DNA of 64,000 nucleotides from assembly GCF_036324505.1 (NCBI RefSeq), contig NC_086358.1, forward strand, positions 2,686,329-2,750,328, written 5' to 3'. The translations under genes and the position numbers were made by a program. The stretch is from Eleginops maclovinus. Lineage: Eukaryota; Chordata; Actinopteri; Perciformes; Eleginopidae. The notes below the pieces were generated by a model, which was not told the origin of the DNA, made no database searches, and worked only from the letters and a program-made list of their open reading frames with translations. Of this stretch, positions 22,111 through 33,500 are shown piece after piece; the stretch's first letter is position 1, and every line of letters starts with the position of its first letter.

Positions 22111-24541
22111 GTTGGTTGTTTCCGTCAGTCGTTGATGCTTGATTGCTTCTTAGATTGTAAATGGATAGGAGACTACAAAAGTAGTACCCCTGAAATGACA
22201 AATTATGACACACACACACAGGTTACATTTCCAGTGACCCCAGTAAGCCAGCTTTCATTGCAGGATGTCAGCAGTGCCAGTAGGACGTAGGTTCAGGTTC
22301 CAGGGCGCTGTGTGCCGAGGCCTGTTTGTGTACTTTGGATGGCCCTGCGCTCCCTCAGAGAGAGGGAATAGAAATCAACAAAATAAATGAGGGAAGCCTT
22401 AAGAGCTCCTATTGATTGGAATTAATTGCAAAAGCAAAAATAACAAACAATCTCGCAGAGACTTCTCTATATATTTCCGCTGGTTAGGAGTGGGAGTTTT
22501 AATTATTAGGCATAATGCATGTACCGTATGGATGTGTATTTCTTTGGAGAATGAGTGAAATCTGAACTAATTGTGATATTTTTTGTGTAATTCTTGTGTC
22601 GTAGGAGCTCCTCTCACTGCCCATCTTTCTTTTTGTCCCATTCTCTCTTTCTCCACCAGCACATTAACACTTTTATAGTCCTGGCTTTTTAGATATATAG
22701 TGTTTTCTTTGGTTCCGTTCCCATCTAAGTCTTGCTTATTTAAAAGCCGCACAGCCACTCATACATTACCTGTGGAGCCTGAACATTATGTCACCATGGG
22801 ATCGAGGTTCTGCCCCTGCACTTAAAAGCCCCCCGATGACGGACAAAGACATAATCAAACGGAGGAAAACACGCCTGCTTCTCCGTGTGCGTGTGCTGCA
22901 CAGAGCAAACACACACACGGGGTAGATCTATGTGTTTTAGATTGATGCTACGTTTGCAAGTTGTGCACATTTGCAGCCCCAAGTGGTGGCAAGAAGCAAG
23001 GTTAGAAGGCTTAATAATGCTTTGGGAACTAGACATTAAAGTGTATGTACAATGGTCCCAACCAGTTTGAATGGTAACCAATTGAAAGAGAAGCAATGTC
23101 TACCTGTAGTCCCTTTTCATTGGTTCCAAACAGTGAATTTTCTCTCAGGAAATCAATGCATCTGATGTTTAATGATCAATAAAAGCCATAAAACAAACCT
23201 TTTAATGATTTTTGTTTTAAATAAATGACCTTTTTGACAAATAAGACCTGCAGTTGCATACTGTTTTGGATTACTGTCCTCAACGCCATGTCAAAAGTGT
23301 CTTATTGCAAGGTTTGAAAGCCATAATAATGTGTTGGGACACCTAAATATTAACCAGTTCACCAGTAACTAGTCCTGTTAAACCTGAGAAGCCTTAGTTT
23401 CTATGTGAACAATCTGTTTCAACATCTAAAAGCTAAATATTTTAATTGATTTCTATGTATTCTGGTCTCCTGTAGTTGAACGTAATGTAATAGTTCCGTA
23501 TAAACGACCTCTACCACCATTGGAGCGGGAACCCAGTTGCTTTTAGTGAAGGCTGAGAGGCAGCACTAGAGAAAAGGGCTCCTGAGCATAAACTAAATAA
23601 GTGCATTGCAGAATACTACTGCCCCAAAATGCTGACTGAACAATGGCTTTGGGAGAGAGGCTGAATCAGCCGACATGTCCAGTCCGACCGACGGACCGGA
23701 TGAGTTGTCCTGCGTTTATTTTCTACGATGCCAGTTAAGTGGAGCAAAGTTAGCTCACCAAAAACAGCCCCACTCATTTCTTTTTAAAGACCGTGACGAA
23801 ATGACAGATCCTCTGACCGCTGGACACAGACGTGCATTGGCTCGGAGGTTTGTAGCTCCTCAAGGAGAGCGGTGCTGCCGTCAGCCCGGGGCTTCAGAGG
23901 CTGGGTGGTCCTGTGTGAGGCTTTATGGGAAACTTGTTGTCTCCTCTGGTCACTGGTGCATGGCTTGAAAGATCTGCAGGAGATAGTGCTGGAGGATTAA
24001 GACACAATCTGAGTCGAGCACGTCCGGCTAACTGCTTCTTGATTGATGAACGTCATTTTTGTTTGGAGCTGAGATGGATCAGGGTGGGATGTTGCCCCTG
24101 AGACTGGACTTACTGTAAGTCCTACAGAACCTGGCATGGAGCCAATGACCAAGCTGCGGTATTTGAGGAATTTGGAGACAGGGAGGGTTGACAATAAGGG
24201 AAAAAAGGAGGTTCTCCTACCAGATGTTACAGAAGTGCATCTGGAGTTTTATAGCTTATACGATGCATTTTCCATCAGGATGATGTTATTAAAGTGCACA
24301 GGTGTGTTGAGTTCTTTTAACAATCCAAGTCAGGTCTAAGGTTGTTGTTTTTTCAGTACATAAGAAGATAAAAGAGTGACGTCAAGCAAATTGAACTTAT
24401 CTCAAGTGACGGGACTCGAGATCTCATCCATGATGTAAGAATCCCTAAGAAGTAAACACTTGTTTGTTAACGCCAACGCAAACCATCCAAAATCCATTGG
24501 AAACGTGAAGGCAGGAGACCAACTGAGCTTGTTCCTCTGTC

Positions 24542-24543
<2 letters not shown>
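22111..24543. other. Unique non-coding stretch
   Basis: No gene was recognised. Positions 22380-22545 are repeat-free with TTGGAATTAATTGCAAAAGC and GTTTTAATTATTAGGCATAA, suggestive of regulatory DNA. A palindrome GGACTTACTGTAAGTCC lies at 24103-24119. Open frames at 23675-23968 (plus, 97 codons) and 24136-24339 have no recognisable domain. Confidence 0.35.

Positions 24544-24604
<61 letters not shown>
24544..24604. repeat. (AC)30 microsatellite
   Basis: Uninterrupted 61-bp AC/CA array. Confidence 0.97.
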
Positions 24605-24605
<1 letters not shown>

Positions 24606-24757
24606 GTCTCCTTGAGCCCCTGTGCTGTAACAAGAACCTCTGGCTGTCAGCGCAGCACTGTGAAAACAAATTAGACCCAATGATTAATGGAAGGGAATTA
24701 GAGCCAGCAGATCATCCTGCTGTGAAGATGGGACACCCGGTGTAGAATAGCATGTGG

Positions 24758-24785
<28 letters not shown>
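24758..24785. repeat. (CA)14 microsatellite
   Basis: Pure CA run of 28 bp. Confidence 0.95.
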
Positions 24786-24788
<3 letters not shown>

Positions 24789-27467
24789 GTATTACTAAAC
24801 TTGTGAGGCGCGCTATGCTTGCAATAAGTTCATTTCTTCGGACACGCTCCATGATCGTGACTTTTACCACTTCATGTAATAATGAAAACCAAATATAGAT
24901 TTTCTGTATATATAAAGACTGGAATGAAAGCACAAGAAGTCATAACAGTCGTACGCACTTGTATATTTATTTCTACCCATGGCAACACATGCATTTGTTA
25001 ATAAAAACTAGCTTTGGTTGATTGCCAATCGAGACAAATCATGCCACAGTGGGATTCCCTTCTGTAATCATCTGACGGAGCGAGGAGAGCCATGATTCCT
25101 GTATTTGCCTTTGCTAAGCCTACACAATGGAAACACGGCATTCGTGTAAACAGAGAATATGTATGGGGTCAGGGAGGGAAGGATTACGTGTTATGGATTA
25201 AAATTCAAGACACTAAACCTCCTTAATTGTTCCTTTAATTATTCATTGCATTTCTGGCTGAATATGAGGTCAATGGTGGCTTTTTATAGCGTGAATAAAG
25301 ACCCAAATCAGCCACTTACCTCATCCTCTGCAAATTTGTTCTCCATTAAAAGCCGGTATTGTATTGCATAGCTTCTCAGGCGTGGCGCGTCACGCTGCCT
25401 CGCAGAAATACCGTCACTAAAACTATTTCACGGTTCTCACTAAAGCCTTAAAATGCTGTTTCAGGAGCTTTAAAACCAAAAGTAGAGCAGCCAGGAACAA
25501 ACATGGAGTTCTTCTAAATGACTTCCCGATATCGGTGGAAAATGCATGACTTTATTGAATAAAAATCCAACAAACTCCACCGTCTGTTAACCTAGAGAGG
25601 CGAGTATCTCTTCACCAACACCACTGATCAGTCAAAGCATAGAGAGCGATTGGAGAGATGAGCTGATTACATCAGAGGTATTTTTCATTAGCGTCATTAG
25701 TGAGGCGGATTAGGAGTGGAAACCACCACACAGCGGGGGGATTAATGCCTCCAAGGTGCACAAAACCACTGGAAGCGATCATCACCAGAGAAAATATTGA
25801 CTGAAGTTGGATCGGGAAGGGAGAAAATATAAACACATTGTGAACTTTAACACCATGCCGATACGTCTCCATCCTCTTCCGATGTTGAACCAAGCAGGAA
25901 TGGCCCACCGCCGCCGCTTCCCTCTCAACATTTACTCTGGAGCGATACACCAATTATTTTTAATGGAGCTGAAAAAAAAGGATGGAGTGGCTCACGATGA
26001 CCTCATACAGGAAGCTGTGGCCCTCTTCCCCTGAAAGTGACAGGTGACGGGTGATGTGTCGGAGGGGTTTGGATCCGAGGCACTTTGACCGACCAGTGCA
26101 CCGCAGATTGACAGACGAGGGATCTGCAGATGTCAAGAGGAGGATCACTAACCCGGTGCACGGTGACGGATGGAAGAGGGATGGGAGGTAGAAGGAACCG
26201 AGGAGGAGAAAAGTTAGACATGGAAGGAAGCCAATGAAGGATCCAGGGTGAGAGGCCTCAGTCCCTCTGGTAGCTCGAGTGGATGTAACCTAACCAGCAA
26301 GAGCAAGTTAATGACAATTTATATAACTATTAAGCAATTATTGAACACACAAAGCCTTTTTTATGGCATCCGAGCACCGTGTACTGTTCGGGGACTCAAA
26401 ACAGCCGAGGGATAAAAAAAATAGTAATAATAAAATCATTCCAACGTCCGGTGCCAAGACCTACATTTTTCGTTTTGGCAAAAGCAGTCACGCTTGTGCA
26501 TAATCCGCAGCGCACCTCGGGTTTCATACGTGACTGGGGCTGGTCCGCGGTGGCTCCAGGTAGGAGCTCTCTCAATGAGGCCATATAGCAGACCACCACT
26601 CCTCCCCTCCAGGCTCCCAGTAGAGCTCAAACACTCAGACACTCAGGTGAAAGGAGTCAAGCTGCCAAAAAGCTTGGGGCAGGATGTTGAAAAGTCCTGT
26701 GGAGATGGAGCGAGCAAGAAGGGGCAGAAGTGAACGCCTTTTGAGCAACGGTGCAAGTGTTTTAGGGATGAAAAAGATCAGACAAAGCGAAGTACAGAGC
26801 ATCTTGCATTGTGTGTGAGGGAGATACGCAACATCGGAGTGTAATCTCCGTAGAGAAGGACAACAGAGTTAAGATATTTGAGCTTCGGATGGCAACACCG
26901 TCTAGCGTTGCCCTCGTCTCTTCCAGCCTCAGATCATTTTACCACCAGATTCTCATGTCAGATGTCTCTCGTGGGTATTTCTAAATACTATGCGTCTTAT
27001 CCTGGCCCCTTCTTAACCTATAAGAAGTATGTTCTCAGGTCAAAACATGCAGAATCTACTGTCTGTCCCACGCTCTGCCTGCACACCTACGGTCCACTGA
27101 GTCTGCGGATTATTTTAAATGTCATTTAAAGGCAAACGTTTGGACAACTTGTGTGTTTATTTATTCTATGTTTTCATCGTGTATCGTATATAGGTGTTTT
27201 TAAGCCCGTCTTTAGTCATAAGATATTTGAATGCTTGTATACAACTTACTTACTTACTTTTGAGATGCTCTTTTCTCTCCTCTTCTCAGGTTGCACTGCT
27301 GGTTTCTTTTGAGTCTTGTGTCGTTGGAAGCATGTCTTTTAAGGTCCTATAATCTGTTTACTGCTTTTAAAGACCATGAGAAGTCATCTTGGTCACTAAA
27401 ATGGAAAGTAATGACGTTCCCCAACAAGCTCAATTCCTTCATTTCACATGTCCCATGCTGCATCAGT
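24786..27467. other. Unique non-coding stretch, candidate conserved DNA
   Basis: No exon was recognised. About 25010-25375 is complex and contains GGTTGATTGCCAATCG, CCTTAATTGTTCC and TTTAATTATTCATTGCATTT, a mixture typical of developmental enhancers. Around 26870-27140 the phrase FKCHLKANVW in one plus frame weakly recalls a LINE C-terminus, but the match is too poor to call. A TTAC run of four units lies at about 27243-27259. Confidence 0.3.
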
Positions 27468-27528
27468 AGGGCAGCCTATAGGGATTTGGCTTGGGAACCG
27501 GAGTGATGCTGGTTTGATTGCTGGAATT
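27468..27528 (+). mobile_element. Possible tRNA-derived SINE head fragment
   Basis: GGGCAGCCTATAGG, then GGCTTGGGAACCGGAGTGAT and GCTGGTTTGATTGCTGG, resembles the head of fish tRNA-derived SINEs ('...GGACTTGTAACCGGAGGGTTGCTGGTTCGATTCC...'). The B-box-like part is GGTTTGATTGC, and the A-box side seems deleted. Short and degenerate, so only moderately supported. Confidence 0.4.
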
Positions 27529-28856
27529 AATTTGATTCCTCCACAAAAAATCTTCCTCCTAAGATCCAGAAGAAGTCGAGATATAAGGGGAACAGTCTGA
27601 AAGCTCTTTCCTAGCTTGGCAGTGTAGATGTATATTTCATAATCCCATAATGGCCCTGAGGTAGAGCTTTACTATCATTATGGTTTCTTCAGTGTTTCAG
27701 GACAGCACCACATCAGTGTGTGTTCACACAAACCCCTGGAGTATCACCACCACATTACACAACACCTCCCCGACTCGGCGTCTAATTCTAGCTCTTCGCC
27801 AAAGCTGCGACCATAAATCATTGAATTTAGATAAATACGGGACTATTTGCTCTTGGAGCGTTTCCGTATGTTTATATGTTCCTGAATTAGTCAGCGAGTG
27901 TTGCGTTGGTATTAATCATCACTTTTTCTTGCCAGAGGAACAAAGTTGTCAGTAAAAAGTCGGGAACTCCGCAGATCCCCGTAATATTTACCCTCTTCAG
28001 TGGCAAGGTGGGACCAGCGGTGAAAGACACCTCTGTCTAATCAGGAGAGAATATTCTGGAGCACTTACTGGTAATATTTAATCTGCAAGCGGTCCAAAAA
28101 AAAGGATGTTTTAGTCAGAGGAACCCCCCTTACTGTGATCCTCATCTACTCTGATTTATGAGGAAATTTTGATTCAATAATTGCTCCCATTTGCCAAAAA
28201 GTAAAGCATAGAAGTCCAGCTGTTTTAATGCTAATCATAATACAGCTAAGCCTGTTAATAACACAGTGGGATGTAAGTGGGTATAAAACACCAGAGGATC
28301 ATGACTCCTCTAAGCTAAACTTTATATAGTGTCAGCCCTGTATATTATTTCTACATGACTGCATATTTCATGCTTTTCTGAGCAGGTTTTTACAGTTTAA
28401 CACTGATTGTGGGTTTTTTTAAATGCTGTGTGTACTTTCCAGGTCGTGTATATTATCCTGAATGCTTCGCGTGTTCCATTAAAAAAAACTGAGAGAAAAG
28501 AGTCACATTCATCAGAGAAAATAACATATAATTCAAGTCCCCTTTTCATTATTTACAGAAAAGAAATCAAGAGTTATTCTGCGGAACAAGGTGCACCATA
28601 CATGTCGGGGGAAATACAGGAAAAGGCGACTAAAAATATCTGCAATACCAAATGATAATATTTTCTCAGGGTACTGTACTCGCACGGACGCGTGTCTGGC
28701 CGACACAAGGAAAATAGACAAGGATGATTTTTAGAAGTATTTTCTTTAGACCTCACTCCATTTCCTGAAAAAATACTGTATCGAGTGCACGGGGGGGTGT
28801 TTGCGAGGAGCAGGAGGTCAGCAGAGGGGGTGTTAGGTGCACCAGTAGAGACAAAA
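27529..28856. other. Unique non-coding stretch, possible conserved elements
   Basis: Two segments (about 27770-27945 and 28130-28320) are complex and repeat-free, with motifs such as ACCATAAATCATTGAATTT and TTTTAATGCTAATCATAATA. No coding feature was found. Confidence 0.3.
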
Positions 28857-29009
28857 GCCAGGTTTCCATCCAAATGTAGCGTGCATATTTTGAGAGAGTG
28901 AGCAAATTAAAATGCAAATTCAGCATTAACAGGCAGCGTGTAAAGATGTAATATTGGTTAAATAAGTGCGCAAAGAAATTCTACCTCAGATTCAACGATT
29001 GTTCTTACC
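28857..29009. repeat. Duplicated block, copy A
   Basis: Begins GCCAGGTTTCCATCCAAATG and ends GATTCAACGATTGTTCTTAC C. It matches copy B (29205-29351) over almost its full length, including GAGAGTGAGCAAATTAAAAT and AAATAAGTGCGCAAAGAAAT. The sequence has the feel of a dispersed fish repeat but I do not know its family. Confidence 0.85.
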
Positions 29010-29010
29010 A

Positions 29011-29125
29011 TTTATGAGCTAAAATTGGGAAACAAGGCATTGCACATAGTTAGAAATGAAAAGAAGAGAAATGGACAATTCTAAAATATAGAACATCTCA
29101 AAATAGAAATAGAAATAGACCAACA
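29011..29125 (-). mobile_element. LINE-type 3' tail, minus strand
   Basis: Read on the minus strand it gives CTATTTCTATTTTGAGATGT, then TTTAGAATTG and TATGTGCAATGCCTTGTTTC, similar to 930-1095 and 19690-19845. It begins right after duplicated block A. Confidence 0.55.
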
Positions 29126-29204
29126 TTAGAGAGTAGAAGAGCCATTTCTGACTCTAACTGCATCAAGATTTAAATAAAAAGGTACTCTAGTAAAAGTATA
29201 AATA

Positions 29205-29351
29205 GCCAGGTTTCCATCTAAATGTAGCTCGCATATTTTGGGAGAGTGAGCAAATTAAAATGCAGCATGAATAGGCACCAAAATAAAATGTAATATTGGT
29301 CAAATAAGTGCGCAAAGAAATTCTACCTCAGATTCAAAAAATGATCGTACC
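29205..29351. repeat. Duplicated block, copy B
   Basis: Second copy of the block at 28857-29009, in the same orientation about 348 bases downstream. It lacks a few bases in the middle (around GCAGCATGAATAGGCACCAA) and differs at scattered positions. Confidence 0.85.
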
Positions 29352-29655
29352 TGTTGGAGCTATACATTGCCTTAAATTATTTAAAAGTTAATCATTTGTT
29401 ATTTAGTGTTGTTATTTAAAGATGAGTTGCTATGCTCTTATTTTGAAGGCCTGGTGTAATTGTGTATATTGGAGACAGGTGGTGATGGGAGCAGAGCACC
29501 AGTAGCCACATCGTTTTTTACCAGGTTGATTCAAGCCCCAAGGAGAAGCCATAGGAGAGGCTTTAGGAAACTGCTATTGTTCAATAAATGCACACTCTCA
29601 CTCTCTCCTGGATTTGGATCATTTTCCCTACGTAGGATAAGCTATTGATGAGCTA

Positions 29656-29745
29656 AGAGAGGATAAGATGTACTTTATTGATCCAAAGCTGGGAAATAAA
29701 CAATTCTAAAAATGTAAATAGCAGTAGAAAATATGCAGATAACTG
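29656..29745 (-). mobile_element. LINE-type 3' tail, minus strand
   Basis: GGATAAGATGTACTTTATTG then ATCCAAAGCTGGGAAAT is the reverse complement of the tail 'ATTTCCC...GGATCAATAAAGTACATCTTATCC', a common terminal sequence of fish retrotransposons. Confidence 0.65.
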
Positions 29746-32368
29746 TGAAGAAATCTGACGAATGAAACCCTATTTAAGGACCATTTATCACACTGTGACT
29801 GTGTTATACTGCAGTTGTACTTTACAAACGTCCAGCTATGTTGTTCTGTATATATTGCAAAGGAAATGAGGCCTAAAGGCAGTTAAATTTGGAGTTTGAA
29901 GCCCCTTGAAATTGCTTTGGGTTTAGAGGATTCTTCACCAGTTGCTGATGAGGAAAAGTTGTAATGGTTGGCAAATAAACACACAGATATAAGGACATAT
30001 CTCATGCCTATCGGTGGTTATTGCAACCCTAACCCTAAATATGATATCTAAAGAATATTGCTTTTTTGTAATATACTATAAGATGCAAAGCTGAACAAAA
30101 ACAAGGTGTTTTCTTTTGTAATAATTAAAGTAAACATGTGCTTGGTAAGATGTCTTGAAATAAGATGGGATATTTAGATTAATTAGGTCTTAAAATTAGC
30201 TTGTTTTGAACTACATTTGAACAGAATCAGGAAATGTTTTGTTAGCCAGAAACGCTCAAAAGATTTCTGCTTCTGGTGATTTTCAAATACAAATGTAAAA
30301 ATAAGTCTGAGATGCATCGTCTAAAAACAGGACCCTTTATCTCTACCGTTGTTATGAGGTCTTATATGAAGTGCAAAGACATATTCTGACTAGATATTAG
30401 TCAAATATACTTGGCAAGACTGGGAGTTTTGTAGTGACCATCACTGATGGGATAATGCCCGTCAGTGGAGCGGACTCCCCACGGGTACTTTACAGTCGTT
30501 CGGTGCAACGGGGCATCAGAAAAGCTTGTTTTACTACAGTACATATTCAGACCGTCGCACAGGCCACACAGCAGACCCCGAGCTGTCCGCCATGTTAATA
30601 AAAACAGGACGTACCTGGCGGGCAGCGCTGCCATTCATCCCCAACAACTCAGCCGGGACAAGACTGATGGAGTGCTGACAGCGGGGATGGATGGGCGCGG
30701 AGGGAAGGAAGGAAAGGCTGGCACTGCTGGAGGAGGGGGGAGGTGTGTAAACTGGCAGCCGGCGGACACATGGAAAGTGCGATGTGGGGTTTGTGCAAGG
30801 TGTGTGTAGGGTCAGCAGAGGAGAGCATAATGGGGTGCAGGCTGATGGGGATGCTTGTCCCCTGCTCCAATGATAACTTGTGGTTTTCCAAGTGTTCCTC
30901 CGAGCCACAAAGAGGCCTAAGAAATGGCCCGAGTGGAGGACTGTTCCATCACAAACAAGGAGCCGGGACCCTTCGCTCCTCTAGAAGGAAATGTCTCTAA
31001 AAACCCCGTATACCACCCAGTTTACTCTGGCACCGCTCGGGAAACCAAGACTTTTATACGCATAGTTTGAACATTGGAAATGGAGCAGATGATGGACGAG
31101 GACGGAAAGCTACCTGCTGGTGAAAGGAACACCGGGCTTGTAAAAAAGGCGGGCATTGCCCCCGATCATTTGAGACTACCAATTAAAGGATTTTAAGAAT
31201 CAAAAGCGTAGAGTTTAGTCGAGCCGTTGTCTTTTCGGTTCTGTTTTGATCTCAGTGAGGCTGGAAATTGCATTTCTGGAACCACAGATCACAAATACCA
31301 GTGTAAGGGGGCACACTGGGTTCTGTTCAGGTCCAGTATGAGCCGATCACAAGTGAGGAGGGAGGTAACACAAGCATGTAGAGGCCATGTTTGGAATCTA
31401 AAATAAATGTCTCCAATCGTATGCTTTTTTTTGACATCCTGTGTCTGGACCGCAGATTTAAAGGGTAAGATATTTTAGTCTGAGCCCGTTGACTTACTTC
31501 CAAAATAAGCAAAAACAGCCTCTTTTTCTTGTGCCTTTTATTTGTCATTATCTACCCATTATCTGTTTCTGATTTGGGACTCGTTGTTTTTCTTGGACTG
31601 TGAATGTCAAATCTCTCCTCTCAACACGGATTTTCTGCCTCAAAAGGTCAAAGTCAGACCCTCCCTCTGTCGGGGTCGATCTGAAACATTGATCCGTGTC
31701 TAACACCTTCAACTTCCTGTCTCAACTCTCACTTTCCCCTCCGTATCACCTCAATCTCCTCCCTCCCCCGCCTTCCCCTCCTGCAATCTCTGACCTAATC
31801 CATACTAAGTGTTCACAGACGTCGGGGGGGTCAGCTGGTCTTTCTCCAACAAACCCATCTAGCACAGATGAGTGGCAGCGAGCTAACACTTGGATTTAGA
31901 GAAGCATGTTCAGAGCAGGGTTAGGAAGACTGTGCCTGTGAGAGAATCAGGAAAGAAAGTGGAGTAAATGCTTTGACCGACAGCAGGAATCAGCTGATTT
32001 ATGATATTACTGTGCACGTTCGGTATGAAAGCATGCTGTCAGTTAGCACGACAAAGGACTGCACAGATGAGGATGCATTCAGTAAAGGTCAATCGTTTTT
32101 TGCAGCTGTTTTATTCAACCTGATCGTCCAAAATGTTTGACATTGATTCAACGTCACGGGGGAGACCAGGGGAGAGTCAATGGATAATTAATGTCACCAA
32201 GGTTCATCCTCTGGGGACTAATGTCTGTAAAAACTCATCCTTTTAAAGATGTTCATCCAACGGTCGATCTTAATATCTAACATATAGACCACATCCTGTC
32301 GTGCAACAAGCATTGCTAAAAAAAAAAACACACATTGAGTCAACATGTAACTGGGAAATCATATAACA
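29746..32368. other. Unique non-coding stretch, nothing recognised
   Basis: AT-rich to about 30400, then more complex. A short telomere-like AACCCTAACCCTAAA lies at 30025-30039. Open frames around 30401-31000 on both strands lack domains. TCCGCCATGTT near 30588 contains a YY1-like core. Confidence 0.4.
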
Positions 32369-32853
32369 CAGGGGTGTCCAAACTACGGCCCAGGGCCCAA
32401 CTGCAGCCTTCAGCCAATAATGAAATACGGCTAACACGTTAAAATTGTGCTTGTCTTACGTTCTACTTCTTAGATATAGATGCAAACAGATATTACACAG
32501 TAGTGTTCACGTGTTATTAGGGCCGCTTTTCAAATCAATTCAGACAATTCAAGTTGAAAACATTTTCTTAATTGATAAAAAAGCCCCAAAAACTAATTAA
32601 CAGAACAAGCTTTGAATAGACCCTTCATGTTTCCACTTATTTTAATCAATCTGAGGCTCCTGTTTTAAGGATAACAAGATCAACCAAACCCTCTGGAGAG
32701 CTGTGATGTAGATTGTGAAGCATTTTCAAGTATCAAGAATAATTTACCTACATTTGGTACATTTTTCTAACTTCTGACTGAACTTATGAGGCAATATACC
32801 CTCCTATGTTTTTCAGTATGTGGCCCTCAGGGAAAACTGTTTGGACACCCCTG
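32369..32853. mobile_element. Non-autonomous hAT transposon (MITE-like), 485 bp
   Basis: The element starts CAGGGGTGTCCAAACTACGG and ends CTGTTTGGACACCCCTG. The ends are 15-bp perfect inverted repeats (CAGGGGTGTCCAAAC). Subterminal GGCCCAGGGCCCAACTGC and ATGTGGCCCTCAGGG are typical of hAT-family elements. The 8 bases before (ATATAACA) and after (ATCTCACA) agree at 6 of 8 positions, consistent with a decayed 8-bp target-site duplication. The interior has no transposase frame, so it must have been moved by an enzyme from elsewhere. It is unrelated in sequence to the transposase relic at 2531-2957 as far as can be seen. Confidence 0.85.
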
Positions 32854-33167
32854 ATCTCACATGTATGGGGTCTAGGAAAGGTGTTTCACAAAGCCAATCA
32901 ATGTGAACATATACGCAGAGTCCTCAATCATAGGTAGAAGGAGGTAAGAAATAACTAAATGTGTACCCCTCAAATCTGAAATAGCTTCAGAGCTCTGACA
33001 TCATCGTCCTACCCGCCTCACTAAGTTATTGAAAGGAAAATATTGAAATACCCTGACACAAGAGGTCAGAGGTCAAACAACAGGTTGAGGAGTGAGATAT
33101 CTGAGGATCACACGAGCACAAGGAGCGAAAGGTGAGTAGGGAGAGGGAGAAGTGCAAGGGGTTGTGA

Positions 33168-33169
<2 letters not shown>

Positions 33170-33216
<47 letters not shown>

Positions 33217-33239
33217 TGGGTGTGTGTGTGTGTGTGTGT
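33170..33239. repeat. (GT)n microsatellite with GGGTGT interruptions
   Basis: 70 bp of GT with two GGG interruptions near 33212-33220. Confidence 0.95.
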
Positions 33240-33296
33240 TCAGCTTGTGGAAGCAATGTATGTTTTTCTGTCTGATCCGTGGATTATTGCCGGGAC

Positions 33297-33319
33297 AGGG
33301 AGGGAGGGAGGGAGGGAGG
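33297..33319. repeat. (GGGA)n tetranucleotide run
   Basis: Five to six AGGG units, a purine-only run. Confidence 0.85.
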
Positions 33320-33448
33320 AAACAGGCTTGTCGGCGGGATGGGTCCGGATTAAACGGGACAAGTGTGGAATCTGAGGGTCAAGGCTGAGATCTAGGGTCG
33401 CTGCCCTTGAACGTACATCACAGCGTCGGCTTTACAACCTGTGGGGGC

Positions 33449-33500
33449 TCTCTCTGTCTCTCTCTCCGTCTCTCTCTCTCTCTCTCTCTCTGTCTCTGTG
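33449..33500. repeat. (TC)n microsatellite, imperfect
   Basis: CT/TC repeat with GT and CCG interruptions, followed by TGTGTTTGTGTG. Confidence 0.9.

Noticed and set aside
23675..23968. 97-codon plus open frame
   Set aside because: No recognisable domain, no clear splice signals, composition like its surroundings.
26870..27140. Possible LINE C-terminus (FKCHLKANVW)
   Set aside because: The phrase matches only loosely and no LINE tail follows.
30025..30039. Telomere-like AACCCTAACCCTAAA, and CCTAACC within the 18-bp units
   Set aside because: Two units at most, and the minisatellite unit is not a telomere repeat; no evidence of an internal telomere.
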